Part shown: positions 18,052-27,152 of the stretch, one piece after another | Position numbering within the stretch: the stretch's first letter is position 1 | How the letters are laid out: the number at the start of each line of letters is the position of its first letter | From: Actinomycetes bacterium | GTDB taxonomy: Bacteria; Actinomycetota; Acidimicrobiia; Acidimicrobiales; Ilumatobacteraceae | Direction of reading: 5' to 3' | DNA length: 64,000 bases | Assembly: GCA_029782355.1 (NCBI GenBank) | Contig: JAKOUY010000031.1 | Coordinates: forward strand, 124,001-188,000 | The notes under the pieces: model-generated | Told to the model about the DNA's origin: nothing | Databases searched by the model: none | What the model saw: the letters and a program-made list of their open reading frames with translations, nothing else | Made by a program: the position numbers and the translations under genes

Positions 18052-21048
18052 ATGGACAGGGTGTGGGCCGGGCTCGGTCGGGTGTTCAGCAGGCGGACGG
18101 TGGCCACCGTGCTCGGCGTCGCCGCGGTGACGGCGCTGCTCGCCGTCGGGCTCAACCGGTTGGGCTTCGCCACCGGCCAGGACAGCTATCTGGATCGAAC
18201 CTCGCAGGTGGCCAAGGACAACGAGCGCTACCAACGTCTCTTCGGTGGCGAGAACATGGTGGTCCTGTTCACCGCTCCGGAGGGGTCGACCATCGCCGAC
18301 CTGTTCACGGCCAAGAACCTGGCCAGTTTCCAGGGCATGGAGCGCGATCTGGCGGCGACGCCGTCGATCCAGTCGGTGATCACGCCGGTCACGCTGCTGC
18401 AGTGGACCCAGGACATCGTCACCAAGGGCGTCGCCGTCGAGATCCTCAATCGGACCCGCGGGCGCGAGCCCGACGAGGCTGCCCGCAAGCTGCGTGACGC
18501 CGACTCGGCCCTGACGCTGGCTCGCCTCGGGGCGGCCGGAGCGCAGACCTTCGACAACCCGGACTGGGTCAAGTTCCTGCTCTTTGCCAACGACGGGTTC
18601 ACCGCCGGCCCGGACGGCACGGTGACCGCGCCGAGCACCGATCGACTGATGATCCGCAAGTCACTGCGGGCCTTCATCCCGGACGCCCGCCACGCGATCA
18701 TGGCCGCGGTCCTCACCGGCAACGCCTCGCTCGACGTGCTGGCCGACGGGGCCAAGGCGGTGAAGCAGGCCCTCGCCGAGTACTCCTTCGAGCACGCCTC
18801 GGTCATCGCCACCGGCACGCCGACGTTCCTGACCGACATCAACAACTACCTGCAGGGTGGGATGACCGTGCTCGGCGGCATCGCCGTGCTGGTGATGATG
18901 GTCATCCTGCTGGTGGCCTTCCGGGTGCGGTGGCGGCTGCTGCCGCTCATCGGCATGGCGGTCGGCGTGGCCTGGGGGTTCGGCCTGTTCGGCTTCACCG
19001 GGACCAAGCTGTCGTTGGTCACCATTGCCGGCCTGCCGATCCTGATCGGCCTCGGGATCGAGTTCGCCATCCAGGTGCAGAACCGGATCGAAGAGGAACA
19101 CTGGCTGGATCATGAGCGCGATCCGTTCGCCGAGACGCTGCGGCACATGGGTCCGCCGCTGCTGGCGGCGACGGTCGCCGCGGCCATCGCCTTCCTGGTG
19201 GTCAAGATCTCCAAGGTGCCGATGGTCCAGGACTTCGGTGTCCTGCTGACGCTGGGCATCATTGCCCTGCTGGTGGCCGGCATCGTCGTGCCGACGACCC
19301 TCATCGGCGCCCGGGAGCGACGCTCTCCGTCGACCAAGGCGCCGGCCGTCAGCTGGGTGGAGCGGACGGTGCAGACCCTCGGCAGGTTGCCACGATGGAC
19401 GGTGCTGCCGCTGGTGGTCGTCGCCGCTGGCATCCCGCTGCTCGGCCTGGCGCTGGAGGGCGGGACCCGGATCGAGAGCGATCCGATCAACTGGGCCAAC
19501 CCGTCGAGCGAGTCGGTGCGCAGCGTTCGGACGCTCGAGCACGAGACCGGGTTCGCCTCGACGATGGGCGTGTTCATCGAGACCGGCGTCGACGGCGCCA
19601 CCACCACGCCGGTCCCGAACGGCGTGTTCACCGACCAGATGGGTGCGTTCGTGTTCGATCTGGTCGAGCGGTCGTTGGCCGAGAACCGCGAGCTGGCTCA
19701 GGCGTCGAGTTTGGCGACCACGGTCGGGTGGCTGATGGAGGTCCCCGGGACCACCTCGTTGGCGCCGACGGGCGTGGACATGCTCGAGGCCTACCGGGTC
19801 GCCCCGAAGGTGATCCAGGAGTCCTTGGTCGGTGAGCGCGGCGGCGCTGCGCAGGTGCTCTTCCAGGTCGGCCCGTCGTCCCTCGAGCAGCGCTCCGTGG
19901 TGCTCGACAAGGTGCGCGCCGCCATCGCCGATCCAGGCCGGGGAGCTGCATTGCCGAAGCAGGCCGCGGCGACCACCGGCGGCCTGGCGGTCGTCGGTGT
20001 CGGCCTGCTGCACAACATCACCGCCAACCGGGCCGAGTTGACCATCGTCGCCCTGCTGCTGGTCGGTGCGTTCGTCATGGTGCGGTACCGCAGCCTGGTC
20101 CGCGGACTGCTGACGATGGTGCCCGTCATGCTCGCCGTCGGCACGTCGGCGGTCCTCGTGCGAGTCCTGAACATCACCCTCAGCCCGCTGACCACGGTTG
20201 GTGGTCCGTTGATCGTGGCGACCTGCGCCGAGTTCTCGATCCTGCTCGTCGACCGCTACATGGAGGAGCGCCGACGGGGTCTGTCGCCCGAGGACAGCAA
20301 CCGGGTCGCCGCCGAACGGACCGGGCGGGCGTTCTTCGTCTCGGCGCTGACCACCCTCGGCGGCTTCGCCGTGCTGATGTTCTCGAGCCTGCCACTTCTG
20401 GCCGATTTCGGTCTGGTGGTCACGGTGAACATCGCCGTGGCCTTGCTGGCGGCACTGGTGGTCGTGCCGCCGTTGCTGAAGGCCGCCGACCATCACGGGC
20501 TGCTGCACACCACAGCCGGTGACGAGCGGCGCGTGCGGATCGGTGCGCCGGCCCTGGTGGGTGCGGCGGTGCTGGCTGCCATCGGCGGCGTGCTGGTGTC
20601 GCGCGCCGTGGAGGACCGCCAACCGGTGGCTGCGGCAGCCAAGTACACCGAGCGTGTGGAGGCGCCGGCGACGATCCCGACCACCACCACCTCGACCACG
20701 ACCACGACCACCACCACGATCCCCCCGACCACGGTGCCCTTGGCCCCGGGCGAGACCGCGGCACCGACCACGACCAGCACCACGACGACGCTGCCCCCAG
20801 GCCCCGCCGAGCGCCCGTCCGGACTGGTGGCCGGAGCCTTCTACGACGCGTTGACCGCCAAGGGTGGGGTCGAACCCGGTGTCGCCCGGTGCGCGGCGGA
20901 CACCTTGGTGGCGGTCACCTCGGAGGCCGACCTCCTGGCCATGGGCATCGCCAACTCCCCACGCCCGGAGCCGGTCAACGAACTGCTCCGCCAGGCCGGT
21001 TTCCGCTGCGGGGTGACCCAGGAGCAGCTGGACAAGGCGGCCGGATAG
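18052..21048 (+). CDS. MMPL/RND-family exporter with Thr-rich linker and extra C-terminal domain
   Basis: 998 residues from an ATG preceded by GGGGAG. Two repeats each have one N-terminal helix, a large extracytoplasmic loop and a bundle of about five helices, the layout of MMPL/HAE3 RND pumps; the motif GLGIEFAIQVQNRI marks helix 4 of repeat one. It probably moves lipids or hydrophobic compounds using the proton gradient. After the last helix there is a linker (about residues 876-918) of almost only Thr, Pro and Ser, then an 80-residue domain with two cysteines (VARCAADTL, FRCGVTQ). That tail is unusual for the family. Its orientation and function are unknown. Confidence 0.88.
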   Translation: MDRVWAGLGRVFSRRTVATVLGVAAVTALLAVGLNRLGFATGQDSYLDRTSQVAKDNERYQRLFGGENMVVLFTAPEGSTIADLFTAKNLASFQGMERDLAATPSIQSVITPVTLLQWTQDIVTKGVAVEILNRTRGREPDEAARKLRDADSALTLARLGAAGAQTFDNPDWVKFLLFANDGFTAGPDGTVTAPSTDRLMIRKSLRAFIPDARHAIMAAVLTGNASLDVLADGAKAVKQALAEYSFEHASVIATGTPTFLTDINNYLQGGMTVLGGIAVLVMMVILLVAFRVRWRLLPLIGMAVGVAWGFGLFGFTGTKLSLVTIAGLPILIGLGIEFAIQVQNRIEEEHWLDHERDPFAETLRHMGPPLLAATVAAAIAFLVVKISKVPMVQDFGVLLTLGIIALLVAGIVVPTTLIGARERRSPSTKAPAVSWVERTVQTLGRLPRWTVLPLVVVAAGIPLLGLALEGGTRIESDPINWANPSSESVRSVRTLEHETGFASTMGVFIETGVDGATTTPVPNGVFTDQMGAFVFDLVERSLAENRELAQASSLATTVGWLMEVPGTTSLAPTGVDMLEAYRVAPKVIQESLVGERGGAAQVLFQVGPSSLEQRSVVLDKVRAAIADPGRGAALPKQAAATTGGLAVVGVGLLHNITANRAELTIVALLLVGAFVMVRYRSLVRGLLTMVPVMLAVGTSAVLVRVLNITLSPLTTVGGPLIVATCAEFSILLVDRYMEERRRGLSPEDSNRVAAERTGRAFFVSALTTLGGFAVLMFSSLPLLADFGLVVTVNIAVALLAALVVVPPLLKAADHHGLLHTTAGDERRVRIGAPALVGAAVLAAIGGVLVSRAVEDRQPVAAAAKYTERVEAPATIPTTTTSTTTTTTTTIPPTTVPLAPGETAAPTTTSTTTTLPPGPAERPSGLVAGAFYDALTAKGGVEPGVARCAADTLVAVTSEADLLAMGIANSPRPEPVNELLRQAGFRCGVTQEQLDKAAG

Positions 21049-21054
21049 GCCGGG

Positions 21055-21720
21055 TCACGCCGCCGGTCGAGCCGCGGGGCGCGGCGGACCGTGCTGCTGC
21101 AGCCAGGCGACGGCCGCGTCGGGCGCGAGGCGCTGCTCGCGGGTTTCCTCGATCAGGGCGCGCAGCAGGCTCAGCTCGTTGGACGGCTGGATGGGCGCGG
21201 CCAACGGAGCCAGGGCGACGACCGTTGCGCAGGTCTGGCAGGCATTGGCGGCGAGCGGTAGGAAGTGTTGGCCCTCCATGGGGACCGCCAGGGCCCCGCA
21301 CACCGTCTCCCGCCGGTAGCCCTCCGGCCGCACGCTGTGGCGCAGGGCATGGGTGCGCGTCCGGCCGAGCCCGGACCCTCCACGCTCGTAGCCAGAGCCG
21401 CGAACCCTGGGGCGCCCCGGCCGCTCGCGGTCGCCGAGCTGGCCCGGCAGCAGGCGCTGGCTGCGCACGTGGACGAAGCCGTGGCGGTGCTCGTAGGCAC
21501 GCTGCCGGCAGATCTGACGGCAGTACAGACGCGGACGGCCGGGCCGAGGCAGCACGACGATCGGCGACGTGCACCAGGCACAGGCCCGAGACGGAAGGCA
21601 GGCGGCGTGGGGCTCCGGCGGTGCGAGGAGCAGGTCTGGCGCCTCACCCGCCGCAGCGGTGCCCGGCTCGCCGCTGACCGCTGATGGCTCCGACTGCCGA
21701 GCGCCCGATCCCTCGTTCAT
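21055..21720 (-). CDS. Zinc-ribbon protein of unknown function
   Basis: 221 residues from an ATG at 21720. A zinc-ribbon-like motif lies near residues 47-75: CAWCTSPIVVLPRPGRPRLY, then CRQICRQRAYEHRHG. This Cys-x2-Cys ... GRPRxYC-x3-C pattern occurs in short actinobacterial DNA- or RNA-associated proteins. A second possible metal site is NACQTCATV. The C-terminal 60 residues are helical. The stop is 6 bp from the convergent MMPL stop. Three 10-mer and three 18-mer direct repeats lie upstream of its start and may regulate it. An upstream extension to 21885 would translate those repeats and is unlikely. Confidence 0.6.
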   Translation of the reverse strand: MNEGSGARQSEPSAVSGEPGTAAAGEAPDLLLAPPEPHAACLPSRACAWCTSPIVVLPRPGRPRLYCRQICRQRAYEHRHGFVHVRSQRLLPGQLGDRERPGRPRVRGSGYERGGSGLGRTRTHALRHSVRPEGYRRETVCGALAVPMEGQHFLPLAANACQTCATVVALAPLAAPIQPSNELSLLRALIEETREQRLAPDAAVAWLQQHGPPRPAARPAA

Positions 21721-21770
21721 GACCCAAGTGGACCACAGGGGTGCCACGCAGTCGCCCGCGGTCACCCGCG

Positions 21771-21800
21771 GTCGATGTCGGTCGATGTCGGTCGATGTCG
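21771..21800. repeat. Tandem repeat, 3 x GTCGATGTCG
   Basis: Three exact, abutting copies of the 10-mer at 21771, 21781 and 21791, about 50-80 bp upstream of the zinc-ribbon gene start. A 10-bp period puts each copy on the same face of the helix, which would suit cooperative binding of a regulator. Simple slippage expansion is also possible. Confidence 0.6.
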
Positions 21801-22168
21801 GCCGTCGTCGGCGACGCAGCATCCCCGGTCGATGTTCGAGCGCTCCACCCGAGCCTGCGCCTTCACCAGGGACCCCCGCCTCCATCGTGACCCCGGCCTC
21901 GATCGCGACACCCTGGCCCCCAGCGAAGACCCGCCGCAGCGGGCATCCTCCATCCCATCCCCTGTGGAACCGTCAGTGACGCAGCGATCGGCCCGACCAC
22001 TCGTCACTGACGATTCGACACGCACGGGATTGAGGCCGAGTTGCGTCACTGACGATTCGACAGGGGGCGGGGACGACAGGCGGTTGTGTCACTGACGATT
22101 CGACAGGGCGCCCGGACGGAGGCCGGGGTGGGGTGCCGTGCGAGTCGCACGTGGCGATCGGGCTGCGG
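21801..22168. repeat. Gene-free gap with 3 direct copies of GTCACTGACGATTCGACA
   Basis: The 18-mer GTCACTGACGATTCGACA occurs exactly at 22003-22020, 22045-22062 and 22088-22105, with starts 42 and 43 bp apart. A partial copy CGTCAGTGACG lies near 21971. Each contains the small dyad GTCA-C-TGAC. The rest of the gap shows no credible gene. It lies between the malQ stop and the zinc-ribbon gene. Possible roles are operators, iterons or a genome-wide interspersed repeat. Confidence 0.65.
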
Positions 22169-24160
22169 TCAGTGGTCGGCAGCGCCCGCGGCCGCGGCCC
22201 CGGCCGCGCCGCCATCGGCGGCGGGGTGGGTCTCCTCATGGGCGGCGGCGGGGGTCCCCTCATGGGCGGCGGGGTGGGGGGCGTCATGGGCGGCGGGGTC
22301 CGCGACGGGGTCGGCGTGGGCGCGGCGCGCCTCGGCGATGCGGCGGCAGGTCTCGGCGATGCCGCCGTCGTGGTACAGGTGGTCGAGGGTCAGCTGGGCG
22401 GTGCGGCGCCAGTTCGGCTCTTCCTGGAAGGTGCCGGGGGTGTTCTGCGGGCGGGTCTCCAGCCAGAAGTCCTCGAGATTGAAGATGGCCACCCAGGCCT
22501 CCTGGTCGGCAAGGTCCTCGGCGACGGCCACCATGGTTGCGCCGAGGTTGTCTGGCTGATGCAGCCGACCCTCGGCGACCATCCGATCGACGACCCGTTG
22601 GCGTTCGTCGACCCGCCGGGTGAGCCGGCGCTGACGGGTGGCGTCGTCGATCAGACCGTGGCGATGGGCCCGCTCCACGTCGACCCCCTCCCACCAGCCG
22701 GCGAAGGGCACGCCGTCATGGGTGGTGAGCATGGCGACCTCGTGGCGGGATGACCGGACCATGCGGTCCGTGCCGTACGTCGCCAGCACGTCGGCGGCCA
22801 CGTAGATGCCGAGCAGGTGGTGGTCCGCCAACCCGTCGTTGACCGCCGGCGGGACGATCCCGAGGTTCTCGCCGACGACCATCGCACCGGCCAGCGTGGC
22901 CTCGAGGCAGACGACGGCGAGCAACTCCTCGAGCGGGTAGCTGACGTAGGCGCCGTCGGTGGCGGTCAACCCGTGGGGCACCCACCACTGCCGCGCCAGA
23001 CCCATGACGTGGTCGAGACGGAGCAGCTTGGCGAATCGCAGGTGGTGGCGGATCGTCTCCCGGAAGTAGCGGTGGCCGGTCGCCCGTGATCGCGCCGGAT
23101 GCACCGGCGGGAACCCCCAGTCCTGACCACCGACGAACACCGGATCCGGCGGCGCCCCGACGGAGACACCGGCCACGAACAGATCGTGCTCGCGCCAGAC
23201 GTCGAACCCGTCTCCGTGGGCGCCGAGGGCGACGTCCAGCGCCAGGCACTGTCCCCGTCGGGCGGCTGCGGCGGCGACGGCACCAAGCTGGCGGTCGGCC
23301 AGCCACGACCCGACGAGATGCCGTCGCTGGACGCGGACGTCGATGTCCCGACTGGCCGGAGCGGTGCCGGGTGCCGTGGACCACGTCCGCCAGTTCCGAC
23401 CCAGGCGGGCCTGGGCACCGCGATAGGCGGCGTACTCCTGGAGGAGGGGATGCTCGGCGACGTACCGCTGCAGCTCGGGGGACGGCCACCACGCCTCGGC
23501 CATGGCGTCGAGCCGGGCGGCGTGGATGCGCTGCAGCAGCGGGTAGTCGAGCAGACCGTCAAGCGGCTGCGGGCACTCCTCGGCGGACCGCGGCGGCGCA
23601 CCGGCGGCGTCGAGATCGACGTACAGCTCGTTCCACATCCTCCGGGTGACCGGGGAGTACGGGCTCCAATCGGCTGGCTCGTCGAGGTACATCGGGAGCA
23701 ACGGCAAGGTGAGCAACGTGTCCCCACCACGCCAGTGCAGCCAGTCGAACAGGCTGTCCAGATCGGTGTAGGTGGCCAGCGAGGTGTGCTCGTTGCGACG
23801 CAGCGAGTACAGCGGCAGGAACACACCCCACCGACCGGGGGCGCTCACCGGGGCGTACTGCGGGGCGGCGATCACCGTCCCGATCGGTCGGTCACCGAGC
23901 AGCAGGGTGTGGTACCCGAGCGGCGTCGGCACTCGCACCGACGGGTGGTCGACACCGGATTCGAGCACGATACGAGCGCCGGCGGGCAACGCCGGCAGCT
24001 CCCCGTCCCAGGCGACGACGACGTCGAAGCGGTGTTCCGGGCCACTCCCCGTGTCGCCGAGCGCGCCGCGGACCCCGTCCAACGCCGCGGCCGAGCTGTG
24101 GATCAGGGTGCCCGTGGGGTCGAGATAGCTGGGGAGCACCGCCGGGGGGAGCTCGGTCAC
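22169..24160 (-). CDS. malQ: 4-alpha-glucanotransferase (amylomaltase)
   Basis: Transfers alpha-1,4-glucan chains between maltodextrins, releasing glucose, and completes use of imported maltodextrins. The 663 residues from a GTG overlapping the ATPase stop carry GH77 signatures: SPYSPVTRRMWNELYVDL, the nucleophile segment LLRLDHVMGLARQWWVP, the acid/base VVGENLGIVP, and the late TTHDGVPFAGWW. An N-terminal beta domain of about 130 residues precedes the barrel, as in actinobacterial MalQ. The last 50 or so residues are a low-complexity His/Ala/Pro/Glu tail encoded by a short DNA repeat, probably dispensable. It is the last gene of the mal operon. Confidence 0.93.
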   Translation of the reverse strand: MTELPPAVLPSYLDPTGTLIHSSAAALDGVRGALGDTGSGPEHRFDVVVAWDGELPALPAGARIVLESGVDHPSVRVPTPLGYHTLLLGDRPIGTVIAAPQYAPVSAPGRWGVFLPLYSLRRNEHTSLATYTDLDSLFDWLHWRGGDTLLTLPLLPMYLDEPADWSPYSPVTRRMWNELYVDLDAAGAPPRSAEECPQPLDGLLDYPLLQRIHAARLDAMAEAWWPSPELQRYVAEHPLLQEYAAYRGAQARLGRNWRTWSTAPGTAPASRDIDVRVQRRHLVGSWLADRQLGAVAAAAARRGQCLALDVALGAHGDGFDVWREHDLFVAGVSVGAPPDPVFVGGQDWGFPPVHPARSRATGHRYFRETIRHHLRFAKLLRLDHVMGLARQWWVPHGLTATDGAYVSYPLEELLAVVCLEATLAGAMVVGENLGIVPPAVNDGLADHHLLGIYVAADVLATYGTDRMVRSSRHEVAMLTTHDGVPFAGWWEGVDVERAHRHGLIDDATRQRRLTRRVDERQRVVDRMVAEGRLHQPDNLGATMVAVAEDLADQEAWVAIFNLEDFWLETRPQNTPGTFQEEPNWRRTAQLTLDHLYHDGGIAETCRRIAEARRAHADPVADPAAHDAPHPAAHEGTPAAAHEETHPAADGGAAGAAAAGAADH

Positions 24161-25341
24161 CGCAGTGGCTCCCCCGACGTGCGCTCGAAGAAGTGGCACC
24201 GGTCGGTCTGGACCCGCAGGCGGACGTGGTCGCCCACGCTGATCCGGGCGATCCCATCGACCCGGGCGACGACCACCGTGCCGTCGCTGCCGGGAATGCC
24301 GCCGGTGTCGTCGTGCTCGGCCAGCTCGCGGGTGTCCTCGGTGTCGACCGGTGGGACCGGGACCTCGAAGTGGATGTGCACCTCGCTGCCCATCGACTCC
24401 ACCAATCGAGCGGTCACCTCGATCTGCTGGTCGTCGGCCACCACATCGCCCGGGAGGCTGAAGAACTCGGGGCGGATCCCCATGATCACCGTGTCGCCGA
24501 CGTGGTCGGCGACCCGCGGATACGCGGCCAGCGCGCCCGGGCCGAGGGACAACCGGTGCGGCCCGATGGCCACGCCCAACCCGCCCGAGTCGCGCCGCTC
24601 GACGGTGGCCTCGAGCAGGTTCATCGATGGGCTGCCGATGAACCCGGCAACGAACAGGTTGGCCGGTCGCTCGTACAGGTCGTGGGGGGCGGCGACCTGC
24701 TGGAGCACGCCCTTGCGCATCACCGCCACCCGGTCGGCCATGGTCATCGCTTCGACCTGGTCGTGGGTCACGTACACCGTGGTGACCCCCATGTCGTGCT
24801 GCAACCGAGCGATCTCACTGCGCATCTGGACGCGCAGCTTGGCGTCGAGGTTGGAGAGTGGTTCGTCCATCAGGAACACCTGCGGATCGCGCACGATCGC
24901 CCGACCCATGGCCACCCGTTGGCGTTGCCCGCCCGACAGCATCTTCGGCCGCCGATCGAGCAGATCGCGCAGGCCGAGGATGTCCGCCGCCCGCTTGACC
25001 CGCTGGTTGATCTCGTCCTTCGGCATCTTGCGCAGCGACAGCCCGAAGGAGATGTTGTCGGCCACGCTCATGTGCGGGTACAGGGCGTAGCTCTGGAAGA
25101 CCATGGCGATGTCCCGCTCGCGCGGCGGGACCTCGTTGACCCGCCGGCCACCGATGCGGAGCTCCCCCTCGCTGATGTCCTCGAGGCCGGCCACCATCCG
25201 CAGCGCGGTGGACTTGCCGCACCCCGAGGGTCCGACGAGCACGAGGAACTCGCCGTCGCCGATGTCGAGCGACAGGTTGTCGACGGCACGGAACCCGTTG
25301 TCGTAGACCTTGGAGATCTGATCCAGTTCGACGTCAGCCAT
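24157..25341 (-). CDS. Maltodextrin ABC transporter ATP-binding protein, MalK/UgpC type
   Basis: 394-residue ATPase that energises the MalFG permease. Walker A GPSGCGKST at residues 37-45, FQSYALYPHMSVADN, signature LSGGQRQRVAMGRAI, Walker B FLMDEPLSNLDA and switch VTHDQVEAMTMADR are all present, followed by the C-terminal OB-fold regulatory domain (MGIRPEFF). Its start overlaps the amylase stop and its stop overlaps the malQ start. It is very similar to the ATPase at the left edge of the window. Gene order malEFG-amylase-ATPase-malQ makes maltodextrin the most likely substrate. Confidence 0.95.
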   Translation of the reverse strand: MADVELDQISKVYDNGFRAVDNLSLDIGDGEFLVLVGPSGCGKSTALRMVAGLEDISEGELRIGGRRVNEVPPRERDIAMVFQSYALYPHMSVADNISFGLSLRKMPKDEINQRVKRAADILGLRDLLDRRPKMLSGGQRQRVAMGRAIVRDPQVFLMDEPLSNLDAKLRVQMRSEIARLQHDMGVTTVYVTHDQVEAMTMADRVAVMRKGVLQQVAAPHDLYERPANLFVAGFIGSPSMNLLEATVERRDSGGLGVAIGPHRLSLGPGALAAYPRVADHVGDTVIMGIRPEFFSLPGDVVADDQQIEVTARLVESMGSEVHIHFEVPVPPVDTEDTRELAEHDDTGGIPGSDGTVVVARVDGIARISVGDHVRLRVQTDRCHFFERTSGEPLR

Positions 25342-27148
25342 GGCTGCTCCTCCAGATGTTCACGCACGCATCCTCGGCCCGCACCGTCAACCGCCGGCCG
25401 GCCGTCTCGTCCCCGATGACGGCATCGAGCCCGTGCTCGATGCCGGCGGCGGGCAGGTCGATCTCCACCGTGGGATGGGCGCCGCGGGACACCTGGACGA
25501 CGGCGGTGTCGTCGGCGGTCTCCCGGGCGAAGACGACCACGTTGTCGTCGGTGTACAACCAGCGCAACCCGCCGCGCTGCAGCGCCGGCGACTCGTGGCG
25601 GGCCGCCACCAGCCGGCGGTAGGCGCCGAGGACCTCGTGGTCCCAGCGGCCCTCGTCCCACGGCATCGGCACCCGTCCGGCGTCGCTGGACTCGCCCTGT
25701 AGGCCGACCTCGTCGCCGTAGTAGATCATCGGGACGCCCGGGTAGGCGAGCAGCAGGCCGGCGCCGGCGATCTGGCGGGCGCGATCGCCCGCGGCCGAGC
25801 GCCACCGGGCGGTGTCGTGCGAGCCGAGCAAGGTCAGGCTGGCCCGGGTGGAGCGCCACGGCATGGCGGCGACGAACTCGCTCATCGTCGCCGCCGCAGC
25901 TGCCCCGCCGATCACCGGGCGGCTGGCGGGATAGCCCATGACCTGCAGCCGGTGGGCGTGATCGCCCAGCCAACTCCACACCGGTCGGGTGAACCCGGCG
26001 TAGTTCATCGTCCCGTGCCAGCCATCGCCGCGCAGATCGGCGGAGGCGTCGTAGCAGTGCTCGGCCACCAGCCAGGCGTCCGGGCGGACCTCGGCCATCG
26101 TCGCCCGCATCGCCGTGGCGACGGCGTGATTGGTGTCGACGTCGGCGTGGCGACCGGTCATGTTGGCCACGTCGATCCGCCAGGCGTCGAGGTCGTAGGG
26201 CGGGCGCAGCCAGCGACCGGTGATCGAGTCCGGCCCGACGAGCATCCGCTCGGCGAGGGCACTCGCCCGGTGGTCCAGCTTGGGCAGCGTCTTGACCCCG
26301 AACCAGCCCACGTAGTCGTCCGGCCCGTCGCCCTCGAAGAAGTAGAAGCCGGCCTCCGGGCTGGTCCGGTCGTGCTGGGCGGTGCGGAACCAGTCGTGGG
26401 TGTCGCCGGTGTGGTTGGTGGTCAGGTCGCCGACCAGGCGGAGCCCGGCGCGATGCGCGGCGGCGCTCAGCGAGACCAGCGCGGCGTCCCCACCGAGCAG
26501 CGGGTCGACCCGGTCGAAGGCCTGGGCGTTGTACCGGTGGGCGCTCTCCGCCGGGAAGAACGGGGTCAGATAGATGGTGTTGGCCCCGAGCGAGCGGATG
26601 TGGTCGAGATGGGCCTCGACCCCCGCCAGGTCTCCGCCGAACAGCTGGCGGGTCGACACTCGCCACTCGTCGTGGATCGGGTCGTCCCACTGGCTGGGCA
26701 CCGCCCAGTCCGGCCAGTGCCGCGGGGCCCCGGAGTTGGCGAAGCGATCCGGGAAGATCTGGTAGACGACGGCGTCGTCGAGCCAGGCCGGAGGTGGCGC
26801 GGCGCTGGTCAGCCAGAAGTCGGCGCCGTCGGTGACGTCGCGGTGCACGGTGCCGCCGGCGTTGACCCAGGCGTACCCGGCAGCCCCGCCGTCGAGCAGG
26901 AAGCGATAGCGCATCGACGGGTTGACCATCCGCACCTCGGCCCGCCACCAGGTCTCGTGGTCGCCGCGACGCTCCACGGTGGCCGGGTCCCAGTGCGGCT
27001 CACCATCCGGCGCGGTGCGCACCCAGACCCGCTCGGCGCTCAGGTGGGCCGGGACGCGCAACCGCAGCGTGACCGTCTCGCCCAACTGCGGGGCGACGCG
27101 GTCGACGTACAGCTCGGAGCCGTCGTGATGAGCGTCGAGTCGGATCAC
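25334..27148 (-). CDS. GH13 alpha-amylase / maltodextrin glucosidase-like enzyme
   Basis: 604 residues, intracellular (no signal peptide), so it acts on imported maltodextrins. An N-terminal carbohydrate-binding-like beta domain of about 120 residues leads to a GH13 barrel: the start VVYQIFPDRFANSG, region I LVGDLTTNHTGD, region II LDAWRIDVANMTG with the nucleophile Asp, region III WLVAEHCYD with the acid Glu, and region IV LLGSHDTARW with the transition-state Asp. Arrangement resembles neopullulanase/maltogenic amylase or MalZ enzymes; exact specificity cannot be read. Its start is 4 bp after the malG stop. Confidence 0.93.
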   Translation of the reverse strand: MIRLDAHHDGSELYVDRVAPQLGETVTLRLRVPAHLSAERVWVRTAPDGEPHWDPATVERRGDHETWWRAEVRMVNPSMRYRFLLDGGAAGYAWVNAGGTVHRDVTDGADFWLTSAAPPPAWLDDAVVYQIFPDRFANSGAPRHWPDWAVPSQWDDPIHDEWRVSTRQLFGGDLAGVEAHLDHIRSLGANTIYLTPFFPAESAHRYNAQAFDRVDPLLGGDAALVSLSAAAHRAGLRLVGDLTTNHTGDTHDWFRTAQHDRTSPEAGFYFFEGDGPDDYVGWFGVKTLPKLDHRASALAERMLVGPDSITGRWLRPPYDLDAWRIDVANMTGRHADVDTNHAVATAMRATMAEVRPDAWLVAEHCYDASADLRGDGWHGTMNYAGFTRPVWSWLGDHAHRLQVMGYPASRPVIGGAAAAATMSEFVAAMPWRSTRASLTLLGSHDTARWRSAAGDRARQIAGAGLLLAYPGVPMIYYGDEVGLQGESSDAGRVPMPWDEGRWDHEVLGAYRRLVAARHESPALQRGGLRWLYTDDNVVVFARETADDTAVVQVSRGAHPTVEIDLPAAGIEHGLDAVIGDETAGRRLTVRAEDACVNIWRSSHG

Positions 27149-27152
27149 GCGC

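Noticed and set aside
18661-20622. Long minus-strand reading frame antisense to the MMPL gene
   Set aside because: Composition is His/Gln/Arg/Gly-rich with no fold signature, an effect of high GC opposite a true gene.
22003-22105. Mini CRISPR array
   Set aside because: Only three 18-bp repeats, spacers of about 24-25 bp, no leader and no cas gene nearby.
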